64,000 bases of DNA, from the NCBI GenBank assembly GCA_041648665.1, contig JBAZOP010000003.1, positions 1 to 64,000 on the forward strand. Reading direction: 5' to 3'. Source of the DNA: a bacterium. GTDB lineage: Bacteria > UBA10199 > 2-02-FULL-44-16 > JAAZCA01. Under the pieces are notes generated by a model. That model was not told the DNA's origin. It did not search any database and saw only the letters and a program-made list of their open reading frames with translations. Made by a program: the position numbers and the translations under genes. Positions 1 through 8,490 of this stretch are shown one piece after another (position 1 is the first letter of the stretch; each line of letters begins with the position of its first letter).

Positions 1-1612
1 CGGCGGGGAGGGGCATGATGTCCGCGAGCGTCAACGGCTTGTCCACCCAGTCTCCGCACGCTCCCGTGTGCAGGTTGCGTCGCACGCACACCACGCGCCA
101 GCACGTCTCGCACGTCCGCTGCGGCGGGGGCTGCACCATGTGCGGCACGTCTCGCGGCACCGTCGTTGTGTAGTGCTCACCGTGGCAGTCGGAGCACGGC
201 GCCGGGTCGATGCGCGACTTGTCCCAGTAGCAGCCCGCGCACGGGGAAGGCTTCGGGGGCTGCTCAACCTCCTGGTCGCGCGGGTCGGGGTGCGGCGGAG
301 CGAGAGAAGCTTCCATAGCCGCCAGTTTCTCGACTACGATTACCACACTTTGCAGCAGCGCGTTCTCGCTGGACAGGCCGGTAGCCAGGTTGAGTAATCG
401 CATTGCTTCACGCCACTGATACTCCCGATCAGTGAACCCGGGGCCTTGGCTATCGAGCCCCACTGCCTCGACGGCGGAAGGGGGTTGCGAAGGCGCATTC
501 CCATACTGCTTCTCAGGGGCGGGGAGGGGCTTGAATTGCGTGCAGCCGTCGAACGTGAGCACCTTGCACTTCGATGGATCGAAGGCGGCGCACCGACTCT
601 CGCACGTCCGCTGCGCCGCTGGCTCGCACGCATCGGCCAGCTTGCGAAACGCGCTCGCGGTGCCCTTCCAGTCGGTGCCGTCGTCGGTGGGTGAGGGCTG
701 CACAGTGGCAGGGTCGGCAGCGGGGGAGGCGGCATGCATCGGACACGACGCCTTGCTACACCCGTTGCAACCGGCACACTTCCGCGCCGCCTCGACCACC
801 GCGCGCATGGCGTCGCGTTCCTTCTCTACCTCGGTCCTGCGACGAGCTTGATACTGCGCCGTTTCGATCCACTGGGCGCGTCCCCGGTCTGCTTCGATGC
901 GCTCTTTCTCGGCTTTGCACTGCGCCGACACTGCGACAGTGAGCCTTGTGCACGTCTCGCGAAGTTCCGCCTTGTACTCATCCCGCTCCTTCTCGGCCTT
1001 GCGCTGGGAGGCGAGGGCGGCGTCACGCTCCGACTTCACGCCTCCGACCTCGATGCGAAGGTAGGCGATCAGATCCTCCGCATCCCTCACCCGTGCCTGC
1101 GCGGCGTCGCGCTCTGCAATGGCGGCGTTGTACTGCACGAGCCCAGGAACGGTCTCCTGCGCAGGGGCGGAGGCACAAGACGGGCAGAGAGAGGGAGGGG
1201 GCGTCTGTAGGTATACTGGTTTGAACGTCACGGGGTCGTGCGGGTTGTCGTTGTCTCGGTACAGAGTGGCCTGCATGTCGTGCCTATAGTCCGACGATGG
1301 CATCCACAGCGGCTGTCCGTTACTGCTACTGATGGCAACCCACCCGACCGGCTCCCCCTGCGGCGGCGCGGGGACGACTTCGGCGAGACGGCTCTTCAAA
1401 TCCGCCAAGGCGTTGTCGCGAACGGTGCTCACGCGCGCCTCGGAGACGCTGCGCAGAACATACCCGGCCACCTCAAGATCCTTCGGCTCAGCCCGCACAT
1501 ACAGCGATGCGTCCAAAGGACCGCAATCGTCTGCGCCCACCGGAGCCTTGTACAGCCGCATCTTCTGCGGCTCTAGCCATTCAACGGTCTCGATGACATC
1601 GCGGATTTTCAT
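1..1612 (-). CDS. Cys-rich coiled-coil protein, unknown function (3' end outside window)
   Basis: I read this frame directly on the minus strand: it is open from the ATG at 1612 to the window edge (537 visible residues), so it has no stop here. The start overlaps the stop of the upstream HTH gene (ATGA), which supports translational coupling. Around residues 150-270 there is a charged Lys/Glu/Arg coiled-coil stretch. Cysteine clusters follow (CAGCNGC, CESRC, CAGCYWDK, CSDCHGEH, CETCW), the last group resembling zinc-ribbon knuckles of phage accessory proteins. No family was recognised. It is probably early or accessory, given its coupling to a regulator. Confidence 0.7.
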   Translation of the reverse strand, partial: MKIRDVIETVEWLEPQKMRLYKAPVGADDCGPLDASLYVRAEPKDLEVAGYVLRSVSEARVSTVRDNALADLKSRLAEVVPAPPQGEPVGWVAISSSNGQPLWMPSSDYRHDMQATLYRDNDNPHDPVTFKPVYLQTPPPSLCPSCASAPAQETVPGLVQYNAAIAERDAAQARVRDAEDLIAYLRIEVGGVKSERDAALASQRKAEKERDEYKAELRETCTRLTVAVSAQCKAEKERIEADRGRAQWIETAQYQARRRTEVEKERDAMRAVVEAARKCAGCNGCSKASCPMHAASPAADPATVQPSPTDDGTDWKGTASAFRKLADACEPAAQRTCESRCAAFDPSKCKVLTFDGCTQFKPLPAPEKQYGNAPSQPPSAVEAVGLDSQGPGFTDREYQWREAMRLLNLATGLSSENALLQSVVIVVEKLAAMEASLAPPHPDPRDQEVEQPPKPSPCAGCYWDKSRIDPAPCSDCHGEHYTTTVPRDVPHMVQPPPQRTCETCWRVVCVRRNLHTGACGDWVDKPLTLADIMPLPA

Positions 1613-1896
1613 GCACACCCCCCGCCGACCGCCTTGCGGTTCTCTTCCTTCTTGAACTTGTACGCGACCCGCGTCTCCTTCGGATAGAACCACGCGCGCA
1701 GCTTCACCTTCCCCTTCGTCAGATACTGGATCGCCAGCCTGTACGTCGTGTCCGGGCGGTTCTCTCCGCTGAGCCACCTGTACACGGTCGGCTGCTTGAC
1801 ACCCAGCGTTTCCGCCAGCCACTTCTGACTGCGCCCGAACTTGCGCCCCGACACCAGCCAGTCCCTGAGCATTCTTCCTGCGGAAGGTAGTTCCAT
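1609..1896 (-). CDS. HTH repressor-like DNA-binding protein
   Basis: A 95-residue protein with a Cro/C1-type helix-turn-helix at about residues 21-48 (helix-turn KWLAETLGVKQPTVYRWLSG, followed by a basic tail). It is likely the repressor or activator of the divergent promoters at 1897-1977, because it is the first gene on the minus side and its own promoter carries an inverted repeat. Its promoter is TTGACT-16-TATATT with only 6 nt to the ATG, predicting a leaderless mRNA. Family level is secure; whether it represses or activates is inferred. Confidence 0.75.
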   Translation of the reverse strand: MELPSAGRMLRDWLVSGRKFGRSQKWLAETLGVKQPTVYRWLSGENRPDTTYRLAIQYLTKGKVKLRAWFYPKETRVAYKFKKEENRKAVGGGCA

Positions 1897-1977
1897 GCGG
1901 CCAATATACGCGCCCGTATGAAAAAGTCAACGCATCCGTATTGACTTCCGCTGGACAGATGGATACTCTCAAGCCGC
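1897..1977. promoter_or_regulatory. Divergent promoter pair with operator-like inverted repeats
   Basis: Minus-strand promoter: -35 TTGACT (1925-1930), 16 bp, -10 TATATT (1903-1908), 6 nt to ATG. Plus-strand promoter: -35 TTGACT (1941-1946), 17 bp, TACTCT (1964-1969), 8 nt to ATG 1978. The two -35 boxes form an inverted repeat AAGTCAA/TTGACTT (1924-1930, 1941-1947). A second inverted repeat ATACG-CGCC-CGTAT (1906-1919) covers the minus spacer and is a candidate operator for the adjacent HTH protein. Confidence 0.7.
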
Positions 1978-3006
1978 ATGGGACTTTCGCTCGCACAGCT
2001 CAAGATGCGCCGCTCTGGCATCACGGCAACGGACATCTCCGCCATCCTTGGTGAGAACCCCTGGCACAAGCCCATCGACGTGTGGATGGACAAAATGGGC
2101 TACACGCCGCTGGAGAAGCCGGGCGGCGAGCGCGCGGACATGGGCAACGCCTTCGAGTCCGCGGTCGCGCAGTATTACAAGAGGACGCAGTGCCCGACCG
2201 GCAAGCACTGGCGCATCTACAAGCCCACGGTCACCATCCGCAGCAAGCAGTGCGAGTGGGCCCTGGCGACCCCGGACAGGTACGTGTTCGAGAACGATGC
2301 GGGCGTGTCCTTCATCAGCGCCAGTGGCTTGGATGCCATGAGCGGAAAGGCGCACCATCTTCTTGAGGTGAAGCTCGTCGGTCCGAGAGCCATGGACAAG
2401 TGGCTCTTGCGTAATGACGAGCCCGAGGTCGAATGTGACGCGGACCGCCTGCCGACGTACGTCTACTGTCAGGTGCAGTGGCAGATGTTCGTGACGGAGC
2501 ACTACAAGCGGTGCGACGTTGCTGCGCAGCTTGGGGGCACCAGCTTCCGGGTCTTCAATATCGACAGGGACGACGCGTTCCTGGATCATGCCGTCAAGAC
2601 AGCGGAACGCTTCTGGGCCCGCAACGTGGTGGGCAAGGCCACCCCCGAGCCTGACGGCAGCGAGTCGTACAAGGGCTTCCTGAACCAAACCTTCCCGGAT
2701 GCGAAGGTCGTCGATCTCGTGCCCGCTCCAGCAGAAGCGGAGCAGATCGCACGCAGCTACAAGGACGCTTGCGCTCTGAAGGCCGAAGCCGATGAAGATC
2801 GTGAGACGTGCTCGCAGCAGCTCAAGACGATCATCGGCAGCGGCGCGGGCATCGAGGGGTCGTGGGGCAAGGCGACGTGGCTTACCTCGCGCGGGCAGGT
2901 GGACTACAAGAAGCTCTGCGAAGCGCTCAAGGTGCCGCAGGGGACGATCGAGAAGTACAGGGGCACGAACCGGGTTCTTCGCGTCACGATGAAGGGTGAG
3001 AAGTAG
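1978..3006 (+). CDS. YqaJ-family viral exonuclease
   Basis: A 342-residue protein matching the YqaJ/lambda-exonuclease-like recombinase family of PD-(D/E)XK nucleases, which resect double-stranded ends so that an annealing protein can load. Visible motifs: the N-terminal GITATDISAILG segment, the conserved Glu in MGNAFES, ATPDRY with the metal-binding Asp, and the LLEVKLVG (ExK) core near residue 130. The C-terminal third (from about 245) is helical. It heads an operon with a 3'-5' exonuclease and RecT, the expected partner. The start sits 8 nt after a -10 hexamer. Confidence 0.85.
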   Translation: MGLSLAQLKMRRSGITATDISAILGENPWHKPIDVWMDKMGYTPLEKPGGERADMGNAFESAVAQYYKRTQCPTGKHWRIYKPTVTIRSKQCEWALATPDRYVFENDAGVSFISASGLDAMSGKAHHLLEVKLVGPRAMDKWLLRNDEPEVECDADRLPTYVYCQVQWQMFVTEHYKRCDVAAQLGGTSFRVFNIDRDDAFLDHAVKTAERFWARNVVGKATPEPDGSESYKGFLNQTFPDAKVVDLVPAPAEAEQIARSYKDACALKAEADEDRETCSQQLKTIIGSGAGIEGSWGKATWLTSRGQVDYKKLCEALKVPQGTIEKYRGTNRVLRVTMKGEK

Positions 3007-3014
3007 GAGGAAAC

Positions 3015-3704
3015 ATGTTGGGGAACGTCTTGATCTGTGATGTGGAAACGACTGGGTTGGACCCGGACTCGGACTTTGTGATCGAAATCGCCGCGGTCGG
3101 CTACAACGTGCCAAACCATAGTGTCGTCGAAGCATTCTCGTGCGTCGTCAGCTCTACCGACGACAACAAGGCCGAGGCGATCAACCATATTCCATCGGCC
3201 ATCTTGTCGCTCTCCAGTAAGTGGCCAACGGATGTCTGGAACATCGCCAACGCCATGAGCATAGGGTGCGACGCTGTCCTCGCCCACAACGCGTCGTTCG
3301 ATTACCAGTGGGTGGAGAAGACCGTAGCGGAGAGGCTGTACAATCTCCCCTGGATCGACACCTGCGACGGGATCACGTGGCCCAAGCAGGCCAAGCCCGG
3401 CTCCTCGTTGATCTCGCTCGCCCTGGAGCATGGTCTCGCCGTCGTCGATCCTCATCGCGCGCTCTCGGACTGTCTGCTGCTAGCCCGTCTGCTCACGCGT
3501 TGTGCCGAACTCGGCCACGACGTTCAGGCAATGCTCGCCAGGGGGCTGCGCCCACAGACGCTCGTGCAGGCGCTGGTGTCCTTCGAGGAGAGAGACAAGG
3601 CGAAGGAACTTGGCTTTCACTGGGACAGCGCCAACAAGCGATGGATCCGCCGCATGCCCCTTGAGGATTGCGCCGCCCTGCCATTCTCGGTACGACCAGT
3701 CTGA
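3015..3704 (+). CDS. DnaQ-like 3'-5' exonuclease (DEDD family)
   Basis: A 229-residue protein with exonuclease motifs in order: Exo I CDVETTGLDP (catalytic Asp/Glu) at about residue 9, Exo II with AHNASFDYQWV near 90, and Exo III HRALSDCLL near 143. This is the fold of the DNA polymerase III epsilon subunit and many phage nucleases. The C-terminal region (from about 175) resembles the short tail of stand-alone phage exonucleases. An AGGAGG Shine-Dalgarno lies 5 nt before the ATG. It sits between YqaJ and RecT, so a role in recombination or proofreading is likely. Confidence 0.85.
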   Translation: MLGNVLICDVETTGLDPDSDFVIEIAAVGYNVPNHSVVEAFSCVVSSTDDNKAEAINHIPSAILSLSSKWPTDVWNIANAMSIGCDAVLAHNASFDYQWVEKTVAERLYNLPWIDTCDGITWPKQAKPGSSLISLALEHGLAVVDPHRALSDCLLLARLLTRCAELGHDVQAMLARGLRPQTLVQALVSFEERDKAKELGFHWDSANKRWIRRMPLEDCAALPFSVRPV

Positions 3705-3714
3705 GGAGACTACC

Positions 3715-4371
3715 ATGCCGAAGGTTGATACGATCGTCACCAAGTTCACCCAGGAAGAGCTTGCCACTGCGCTGTGCCGCGCCCATCTCGCCTACTTCGG
3801 CGAGACGCCCGCGGATCCGTGCCTTGCCTGCGCATGGGCGCACAACGTGCTGGAGTGCGGCAGGGACGCCCACGGCGTGATCTCCAGCTGCCGGTGTTTC
3901 AACCTGGGCAACATCACCATCGCTGCGAAGGACTACGAGTCCGTCCCCTACTGGCAGATCGTCTGCTCCGAGCAGCAGCGCAACGGCGATGGGTCGCTCA
4001 ACGGCAAGTGGGTCAGCACCGTGATGCGCTTTGCAGCGTTCGACTCGCTGCTGGACGGGGCGATCTTCTACTGGGCGCTTCTTGCGCGTCGGCCTCGCAG
4101 CCTTGCGGCAATGCGGACCGGCGACGGCTACAAGTTCGGCCTAGCCCTTGGGGCCGATCACTACATGACCGCCAACCCTGAGCCATACGCTAGGTCGCTC
4201 GCGTCTCTTGCGCGAGAAGGCGCAGCACTCGTACAGGGCTTGGCAATCCAGGACACCTCTGGTGACGCAGATCGCGCCGGGCAGCTGATGAACATGATCG
4301 CGCTGACTCTGGACGAGTCGGTGCGCGACTTCTTGAATCCACCAAAGGACGAAGGGGAATCTAATACATGA
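3715..4371 (+). CDS. Glucosaminidase-like cell-wall hydrolase
   Basis: A 218-residue protein. The segment from about 38 to 70 (AWAHNVLECGRDAHG then CFNLGNI) has the pattern of FlgJ/LytB-type endo-beta-N-acetylglucosaminidases: a Glu after a hydrophobic helix followed by a Phe-Asn-Leu-Gly-Asn loop. The later FDSLLDGAIFYWALL helix is also typical. No signal peptide is visible, so it would act as a virion or lysis component. The stop overlaps recT by ATGA, an unexpected position for a wall hydrolase inside a recombination operon. Family assignment is by pattern only. Confidence 0.55.
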   Translation: MPKVDTIVTKFTQEELATALCRAHLAYFGETPADPCLACAWAHNVLECGRDAHGVISSCRCFNLGNITIAAKDYESVPYWQIVCSEQQRNGDGSLNGKWVSTVMRFAAFDSLLDGAIFYWALLARRPRSLAAMRTGDGYKFGLALGADHYMTANPEPYARSLASLAREGAALVQGLAIQDTSGDADRAGQLMNMIALTLDESVRDFLNPPKDEGESNT

Positions 4372-5243
4372 CCAACGGAAACGTAGAACAGAAGGACTCC
4401 GCCATCACGCTCCTGCGCAAGGACGTGGAATCCCAGATCGAGAGGGCGCGGGCGCTCATCGAGCCTGCGCTGCCGAAGTCGTGTGACTTCAAGCAGCTCG
4501 TTGCCAAGACGCTGGTGGCCATTCAGAGCACGCCCAGCCTCGCGGACACCAACGCCGTCTCGATCTTCTGGTGCTTCGTGCACGCCGCTGAGCTGGGGCT
4601 GTCGCTCGACGTGTCGAGTCAGGAGGCCCACATCATCCCGTTCGAGGACAAGAAGCACGGACGCGGCAAGCGGGCCAAACTCATCACCGGCTACCGCGGC
4701 CTCGTCAAGCTCGCCTTGCAGCATCCGAAGGTGCTCAGTGTCCACGCCAGGGCGGTCTGCGAGAAGGACAAGTTCGAGTACGACGAGGGGTCCACTCCGT
4801 TCGTTGTGCACAAGAGGTTCCTGGGAAGCGATCATCCCGGTGAGGTGATCGCCGCGTATGCGGTCATCAGCCTCCAGAACGGCGGTAGGATCGTCGGTGT
4901 CATGTCCAGGTTCGACGTGGACAAGGTGCGCGCCATGTCCCGCGGGTCGAGCGACCCCGACTCGCCGTGGACGAAGTGGTACGACCAGATGGCGGCGAAG
5001 ACCGTCCTTCGCAACACCCTGAAGCAGAGCCCCAGGTCAGTCGAGGCGGAGAAGGCTCTCGCGCTCGAAGACGCGGCTGAGCAGGGCGTGATCGAGCCCG
5101 GCGAGGAGATCGTCGTGGCCAAGCGCGGCCAGCCAGCCCAGGGACGGGTGAGCAGGATGCGAGGCCGGGTTGCGCAGCAGGCAGAGGCGGAACCGACGAA
5201 CAACGGTCGCGACGAAGAGCCGCCGCCGGATGATCTGCCGTGA
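4368..5243 (+). CDS. recT: RecT single-strand annealing protein
   Basis: A 291-residue protein of the RecT/Redbeta superfamily, which anneals complementary single strands produced by the exonuclease. Characteristic segments: NAVSIFWCFVHAAELGLSLD, the LITGYRGLVKLA core, AYAVISLQNGG and KWYDQMAAKTVLRN near residue 210, all typical of RecT. The acidic C-terminal tail (EEPPPDD) is also usual. It is coupled by ATGA overlap to the hydrolase upstream and by GTGA to the small gene downstream. Confidence 0.9.
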   Translation: MTNGNVEQKDSAITLLRKDVESQIERARALIEPALPKSCDFKQLVAKTLVAIQSTPSLADTNAVSIFWCFVHAAELGLSLDVSSQEAHIIPFEDKKHGRGKRAKLITGYRGLVKLALQHPKVLSVHARAVCEKDKFEYDEGSTPFVVHKRFLGSDHPGEVIAAYAVISLQNGGRIVGVMSRFDVDKVRAMSRGSSDPDSPWTKWYDQMAAKTVLRNTLKQSPRSVEAEKALALEDAAEQGVIEPGEEIVVAKRGQPAQGRVSRMRGRVAQQAEAEPTNNGRDEEPPPDDLP

Positions 5244-5464
5244 TCCTGTACGTGATCTACCGCCCGACCACCTCGGACCACTCTGGCAAGTGGGTTGTGC
5301 GAAAGCACTACATCCTGCCAGGGGTTCCGGTGGGCGTGCCCGACTCAACCGGAGCGGTGCTGGCCGACACCCTGGAGCAGGCCCGTGCCCAAGTCCCCGC
5401 TGGGCTGGAGTGCATCGTGCGGCATCCCGACGACGATCCGGTGATCGAAGAGACTTGGCTGTGA
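5240..5464 (+). CDS. Small hypothetical protein of the recT operon
   Basis: A 74-residue protein starting with GTG that overlaps the recT stop by 4 nt (GTGA). It has alternating hydrophobic residues at the start (ILYVIYRPT) and an acidic end; there are no cysteines and no recognised domain. The coupling suggests a recombination accessory protein, but no function can be assigned. Confidence 0.6.
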   Translation: MILYVIYRPTTSDHSGKWVVRKHYILPGVPVGVPDSTGAVLADTLEQARAQVPAGLECIVRHPDDDPVIEETWL

Positions 5465-5477
5465 TACCATCGATCGC

Positions 5478-5747
5478 ATGAGACTCGCCCTCGTCCTGCT
5501 CTGCACTTTCGTCTGCGGCTGCGGCAACTGCAATCCGGTCCACAACCCCGTCTCCTCCGAGTACCCCTGCGGCACCCGGGCGCATGCGTGCTCGACAGCG
5601 CCGCTGAGCTGCTGCTGGAACGATCTCGTGTGCGGCGGAGAGGTCGGCAGCGGGTGCCCGGCTGGGATGTGCTGCTACGGTGGGGACTCGTTCGCCGCGC
5701 GCCAGGACGGCGGCAACGCCGCACCGTCGAGGCAGTGGCAACCCTGA
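5478..5747 (+). CDS. Small Cys-rich lipoprotein
   Basis: An 89-residue protein with a lipoprotein signal peptide: Arg, a hydrophobic core LALVLLCTFV and a lipobox ending at Cys near residue 15. The mature part is cysteine-rich (CNPV, CGTRAHAC, SCCWNDLVCGG, CPAGMCCYG), implying disulfides outside the cytoplasm. Its own -10 TACCAT (5465-5470) is 7 nt before the ATG. Superinfection exclusion or lysis (outer spanin) are possible roles; neither is shown by the sequence. Confidence 0.65.
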   Translation: MRLALVLLCTFVCGCGNCNPVHNPVSSEYPCGTRAHACSTAPLSCCWNDLVCGGEVGSGCPAGMCCYGGDSFAARQDGGNAAPSRQWQP

Positions 5748-5766
5748 ATCGTTGTGGTACTCTTGA

Positions 5767-5821
5767 AGCAGTGGCACCGGCTGACGCGGCCCCCCCCTCC
5801 GCGTCGTCGGTGCTGCTCTTT
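5767..5821. terminator. Bidirectional hairpin terminator between convergent operons
   Basis: A long GC-rich stem: AGCAG, GCACCG and GACGCGG on the 5' arm pair with CCGCGTC, CGGTGC and TGCT on the 3' arm around a C-rich loop, followed by TCTTTAT. It lies between the end of the plus operon (5747) and the end of the minus operon (5823). Confidence 0.7.
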
Positions 5822-5822
5822 A

Positions 5823-6347
5823 TCAGAAGCCCATGCGGAAGGGCGAGTTCGGATCACTCTCGTGGCGGATCTCGTCCACATCGCCATCGCGATTCATCCC
5901 CTTGTAAAGCCGGTCTGGGAAGTTCACGACGAGCCCTGGAACCGCGCCCACGTTGCGGTACCCGTGCACGACCCCCGGGGGAACGATCAGCATGCACGGG
6001 TTGGAATCGCCCATCCACAGCTTCATCGACTTGCCGTACGTGGGCGAGCCCTTCCGGTTGTCCCAGAGCATGATCAAGAAGTCTGACGGCCCTGTGAAGC
6101 AGAACATGTCCGTCTGCTCCTTATGCTCATGCGGCCCGCGGTCAACGCCGGGGCCGGTCATGGACAAGTAGCACATGGCAGGAACGGGGATGTTGTCGGA
6201 CGCGAACTTCAGGTTCGCCCACTTCGCGCACCGCTTGATCTCGTCGTGCCTAAGAAGCTCGCACAGCCAGCCCCTATCGTCCGTGTGCTTGCTCAGGATC
6301 GCAAAGTATATACCCTCCAACCAGTTGCCTTCTTTTTTGAGTTCCAC
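5823..6347 (-). CDS. RmlC-like dTDP-4-dehydrorhamnose 3,5-epimerase family protein
   Basis: A 174-residue cupin. The metal/catalytic-type segment GPGVDRGPHEHKEQTDMF, the strand VPPGVVHGYRN and the final acidic region follow the RmlC pattern (R-x-x-H-x-H, then P-x-G-x-x-H-G). The likely start is GTG 6347, which places the AGGAGG that overlaps the rmlA stop at good distance. With the two neighbouring genes it would convert dTDP-4-keto-6-deoxyglucose to the L-sugar epimer. Slightly short and divergent, so a related epimerase is possible. Confidence 0.7.
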   Translation of the reverse strand: MELKKEGNWLEGIYFAILSKHTDDRGWLCELLRHDEIKRCAKWANLKFASDNIPVPAMCYLSMTGPGVDRGPHEHKEQTDMFCFTGPSDFLIMLWDNRKGSPTYGKSMKLWMGDSNPCMLIVPPGVVHGYRNVGAVPGLVVNFPDRLYKGMNRDGDVDEIRHESDPNSPFRMGF

Positions 6348-6349
6348 AA

Positions 6350-7429
6350 CTACCTCCTGCCGCACGTGATGACCGTGTCGTCCCCAACGGTGAGAGACAG
6401 CCCGCTGTGCGCCAGCGTGTCCTTGATGACTACGCGCCTTCCGACCAGAGCATCCTCCAGGCGGGGCACGCCGACAATCCGGCTGTCCTCCATGATGACC
6501 GAGTGCGACACGGTAGACTCGACGACGCACGCTCTGTCGCCAATCGACGTGAATGGGTCAATCCTTGAGTTGCAGATGCTCGCGCCCAAACCGATGATGA
6601 CCGGGCCTCGGATCGTGGAGTTCTGGATAATGGCCCCGTTGCCAACGCGTACGCGGCCCCACAGCTTGCTCTTCTCATCTATGTGCGCCCCTGCGCTACC
6701 AGACTCCAGGAGGCTGTCCAGAACCGTGTCGTTCGCGAGCAGGAGGTCGTCCTTCTTGCCGGTGTCGAGCCACCACGATGTGACCATCGAGTAGCCGACC
6801 TTGCCGCCCATCTCGATCAGCTCCTCGATCGCATCGGTGATCTCCAGCTCGCCTCGCTTCGACGGCTTGATTCGATCGATCGCCTCGAAGATGCGCGCGC
6901 GGAACAAGTAGATCCCCACGAGAGCGAGATTCGAGATGCGCTCCTTCGGCTTCTCGATCAGCTGGACGATCCCGCCATCCTTGTTGAGGACAGCAACGCC
7001 ATACGATGCCGGGTTCGAGACCTCCTTGAGCATGACCGCCGCGTCCACGCCCTTCTGCCATACAAACTCCTGGACCGGAGCAACGATCGACGTGCCGATC
7101 AGGTTGTCTCCAAGGTACATGCAGAAGTCGCTGTCGCCCAGAAACGGCTTCGCCACCAGAACCGCGTGGGCAAGCCCAGCAGGCTGCTCCTGGCGGATGA
7201 ATGTGAACTTCACGCCCCACTTAGTTCCGTCCCCGAGCGCTTGCTGAATCTCAAGCCCGGTCTCGGGCGAGATGATCACCCCGATGTCCCTGACGCTCGC
7301 GCGCGCGAGGCTCTCGATGACGTAGAACAGGATCGGCTTGTTCGCCACGGGCACGAGCTGCTTCGCTCCGCTGTACGTGATCGGACGAAGTCGGGTTCCA
7401 CAACCCCCCGCGAGGACGAGTCCCTTCAC
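6350..7429 (-). CDS. rmlA: Glucose-1-phosphate thymidylyltransferase, long form
   Basis: A 359-residue nucleotidyltransferase. The N-terminus KGLVLAGGCGTRLRPIT is the nucleotide-binding signature, followed by QLVPVANKPILFYVIE and LGDNLIG. The C-terminal third (from about 250) has hexapeptide-like left-handed beta-helix repeats, typical of the long RmlA form. It makes dTDP-glucose, the substrate of the downstream dehydratase. The GTG start overlaps the rmlB stop (GTGA). Confidence 0.85.
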   Translation of the reverse strand: MKGLVLAGGCGTRLRPITYSGAKQLVPVANKPILFYVIESLARASVRDIGVIISPETGLEIQQALGDGTKWGVKFTFIRQEQPAGLAHAVLVAKPFLGDSDFCMYLGDNLIGTSIVAPVQEFVWQKGVDAAVMLKEVSNPASYGVAVLNKDGGIVQLIEKPKERISNLALVGIYLFRARIFEAIDRIKPSKRGELEITDAIEELIEMGGKVGYSMVTSWWLDTGKKDDLLLANDTVLDSLLESGSAGAHIDEKSKLWGRVRVGNGAIIQNSTIRGPVIIGLGASICNSRIDPFTSIGDRACVVESTVSHSVIMEDSRIVGVPRLEDALVGRRVVIKDTLAHSGLSLTVGDDTVITCGRR

Positions 7430-8490
7430 TTCGGCCCCACGCCGAGCCCCAAGCGCTCGCGGTTGTACTTTGCCTTGGCCTTCTCGCACCAGTCCAGGTG
7501 CTCCAGGTACCAGCGGACGGTGTGGCGTATGTCTTTCTCGAAGTCGCGCTTCGGCAACCACCCCGTATGCCTCCACAGCTTCGATGCTTCGATTGCGTAG
7601 CGAAAGTCGTGCCCCGGGCGATCCGTCACGAACCCGATCAGCCTGCGGTATCCGTTCTGGTTCTCTCGTAGCCAGCTGAGCGCGTCGCAGATCGAATGCA
7701 CGACCTGTAGCGTGTTCCGCTCTTGGCTACTACCAATGTTGTAGACCTCCCCAGGCGTCCCATCGGTCGCCACACGTATGAGCGCTTCGCAGTGGTCGTC
7801 CACATGGATCCAGTCACGCACGTTCATGCCGTTGCCGTAGACCGGGATGGGCTTGCCCTCGATGGCGTTCAAGATCGTGAGCGGGATGAGCTTCTCGGGG
7901 AACTGGTAGGGGCCGTAGTTGTTCGAGCAGTGCGTGATGATCGTCGGCATCCCGTAGGTCTTGTTGTACGCGCGCACGAGGTGGTCCGACGCGGCCTTCG
8001 TCGCTGCGTAGGGTGAGTTGGGAGCATACGGGCTGTTCTCGGTGAACTTCGCGTCATCCATCCCAAGCGACCCGTAGACTTCATCGGTGGAGACGTGGAT
8101 GAATCGGCACGAGCCTGAGCAGCCGCTGCCGCTGCTCCAGTAGTCCTTCACGGCGTTGAGCATCCTCGCTGTGCCCGCAACGTTGGTTGACACGAACGGC
8201 ATGACCCCGTCGATGGATCGGTCCACGTGGGTTTCAGCGGCGAGGTGGAACACGACCGTGGGCTTGAACCACGCAATCTCGTTGTAGAGATTGCCGGTCC
8301 TGATGTCCAGATCCGCAAACTCGAACCGAGGATCTTCAGCCACGTCGGCGAGGTTCTCCATGCTGCCCGCGTAGGTAAGCGCGTCAATGATGTACACGCT
8401 GACCTCGGGCTCCTTGAGCAGCATGCGCACAAGGTTCGATCCGATGAAGCCTGCGCCACCCGTTATGACGTACCTCTTTTCGCCGCTCAC
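7426..8490 (-). CDS. rmlB: dTDP-glucose 4,6-dehydratase
   Basis: A 354-residue extended short-chain dehydrogenase. Near the N-terminus is the NAD-binding GGAGFIGSNLVR, followed by HLAAETHVDRSI, the catalytic STDEVYG with its Asp-Glu pair, and YAATKAASDHLVRAY (Tyr-x-x-x-Lys). NNYGPYQFPEKLIP and VRDWIHVDDH complete the family signature. The GTG start overlaps the upstream stop. The Rml trio suggests a deoxysugar used for virion glycosylation or host surface change; which one is not shown. Confidence 0.9.
   Translation of the reverse strand: MSGEKRYVITGGAGFIGSNLVRMLLKEPEVSVYIIDALTYAGSMENLADVAEDPRFEFADLDIRTGNLYNEIAWFKPTVVFHLAAETHVDRSIDGVMPFVSTNVAGTARMLNAVKDYWSSGSGCSGSCRFIHVSTDEVYGSLGMDDAKFTENSPYAPNSPYAATKAASDHLVRAYNKTYGMPTIITHCSNNYGPYQFPEKLIPLTILNAIEGKPIPVYGNGMNVRDWIHVDDHCEALIRVATDGTPGEVYNIGSSQERNTLQVVHSICDALSWLRENQNGYRRLIGFVTDRPGHDFRYAIEASKLWRHTGWLPKRDFEKDIRHTVRWYLEHLDWCEKAKAKYNRERLGLGVGPK

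Noticed and set aside
1969..3135. 388-codon open frame on the minus strand
   Set aside because: Antisense to the YqaJ-like exonuclease, which has clear catalytic motifs and a promoter.
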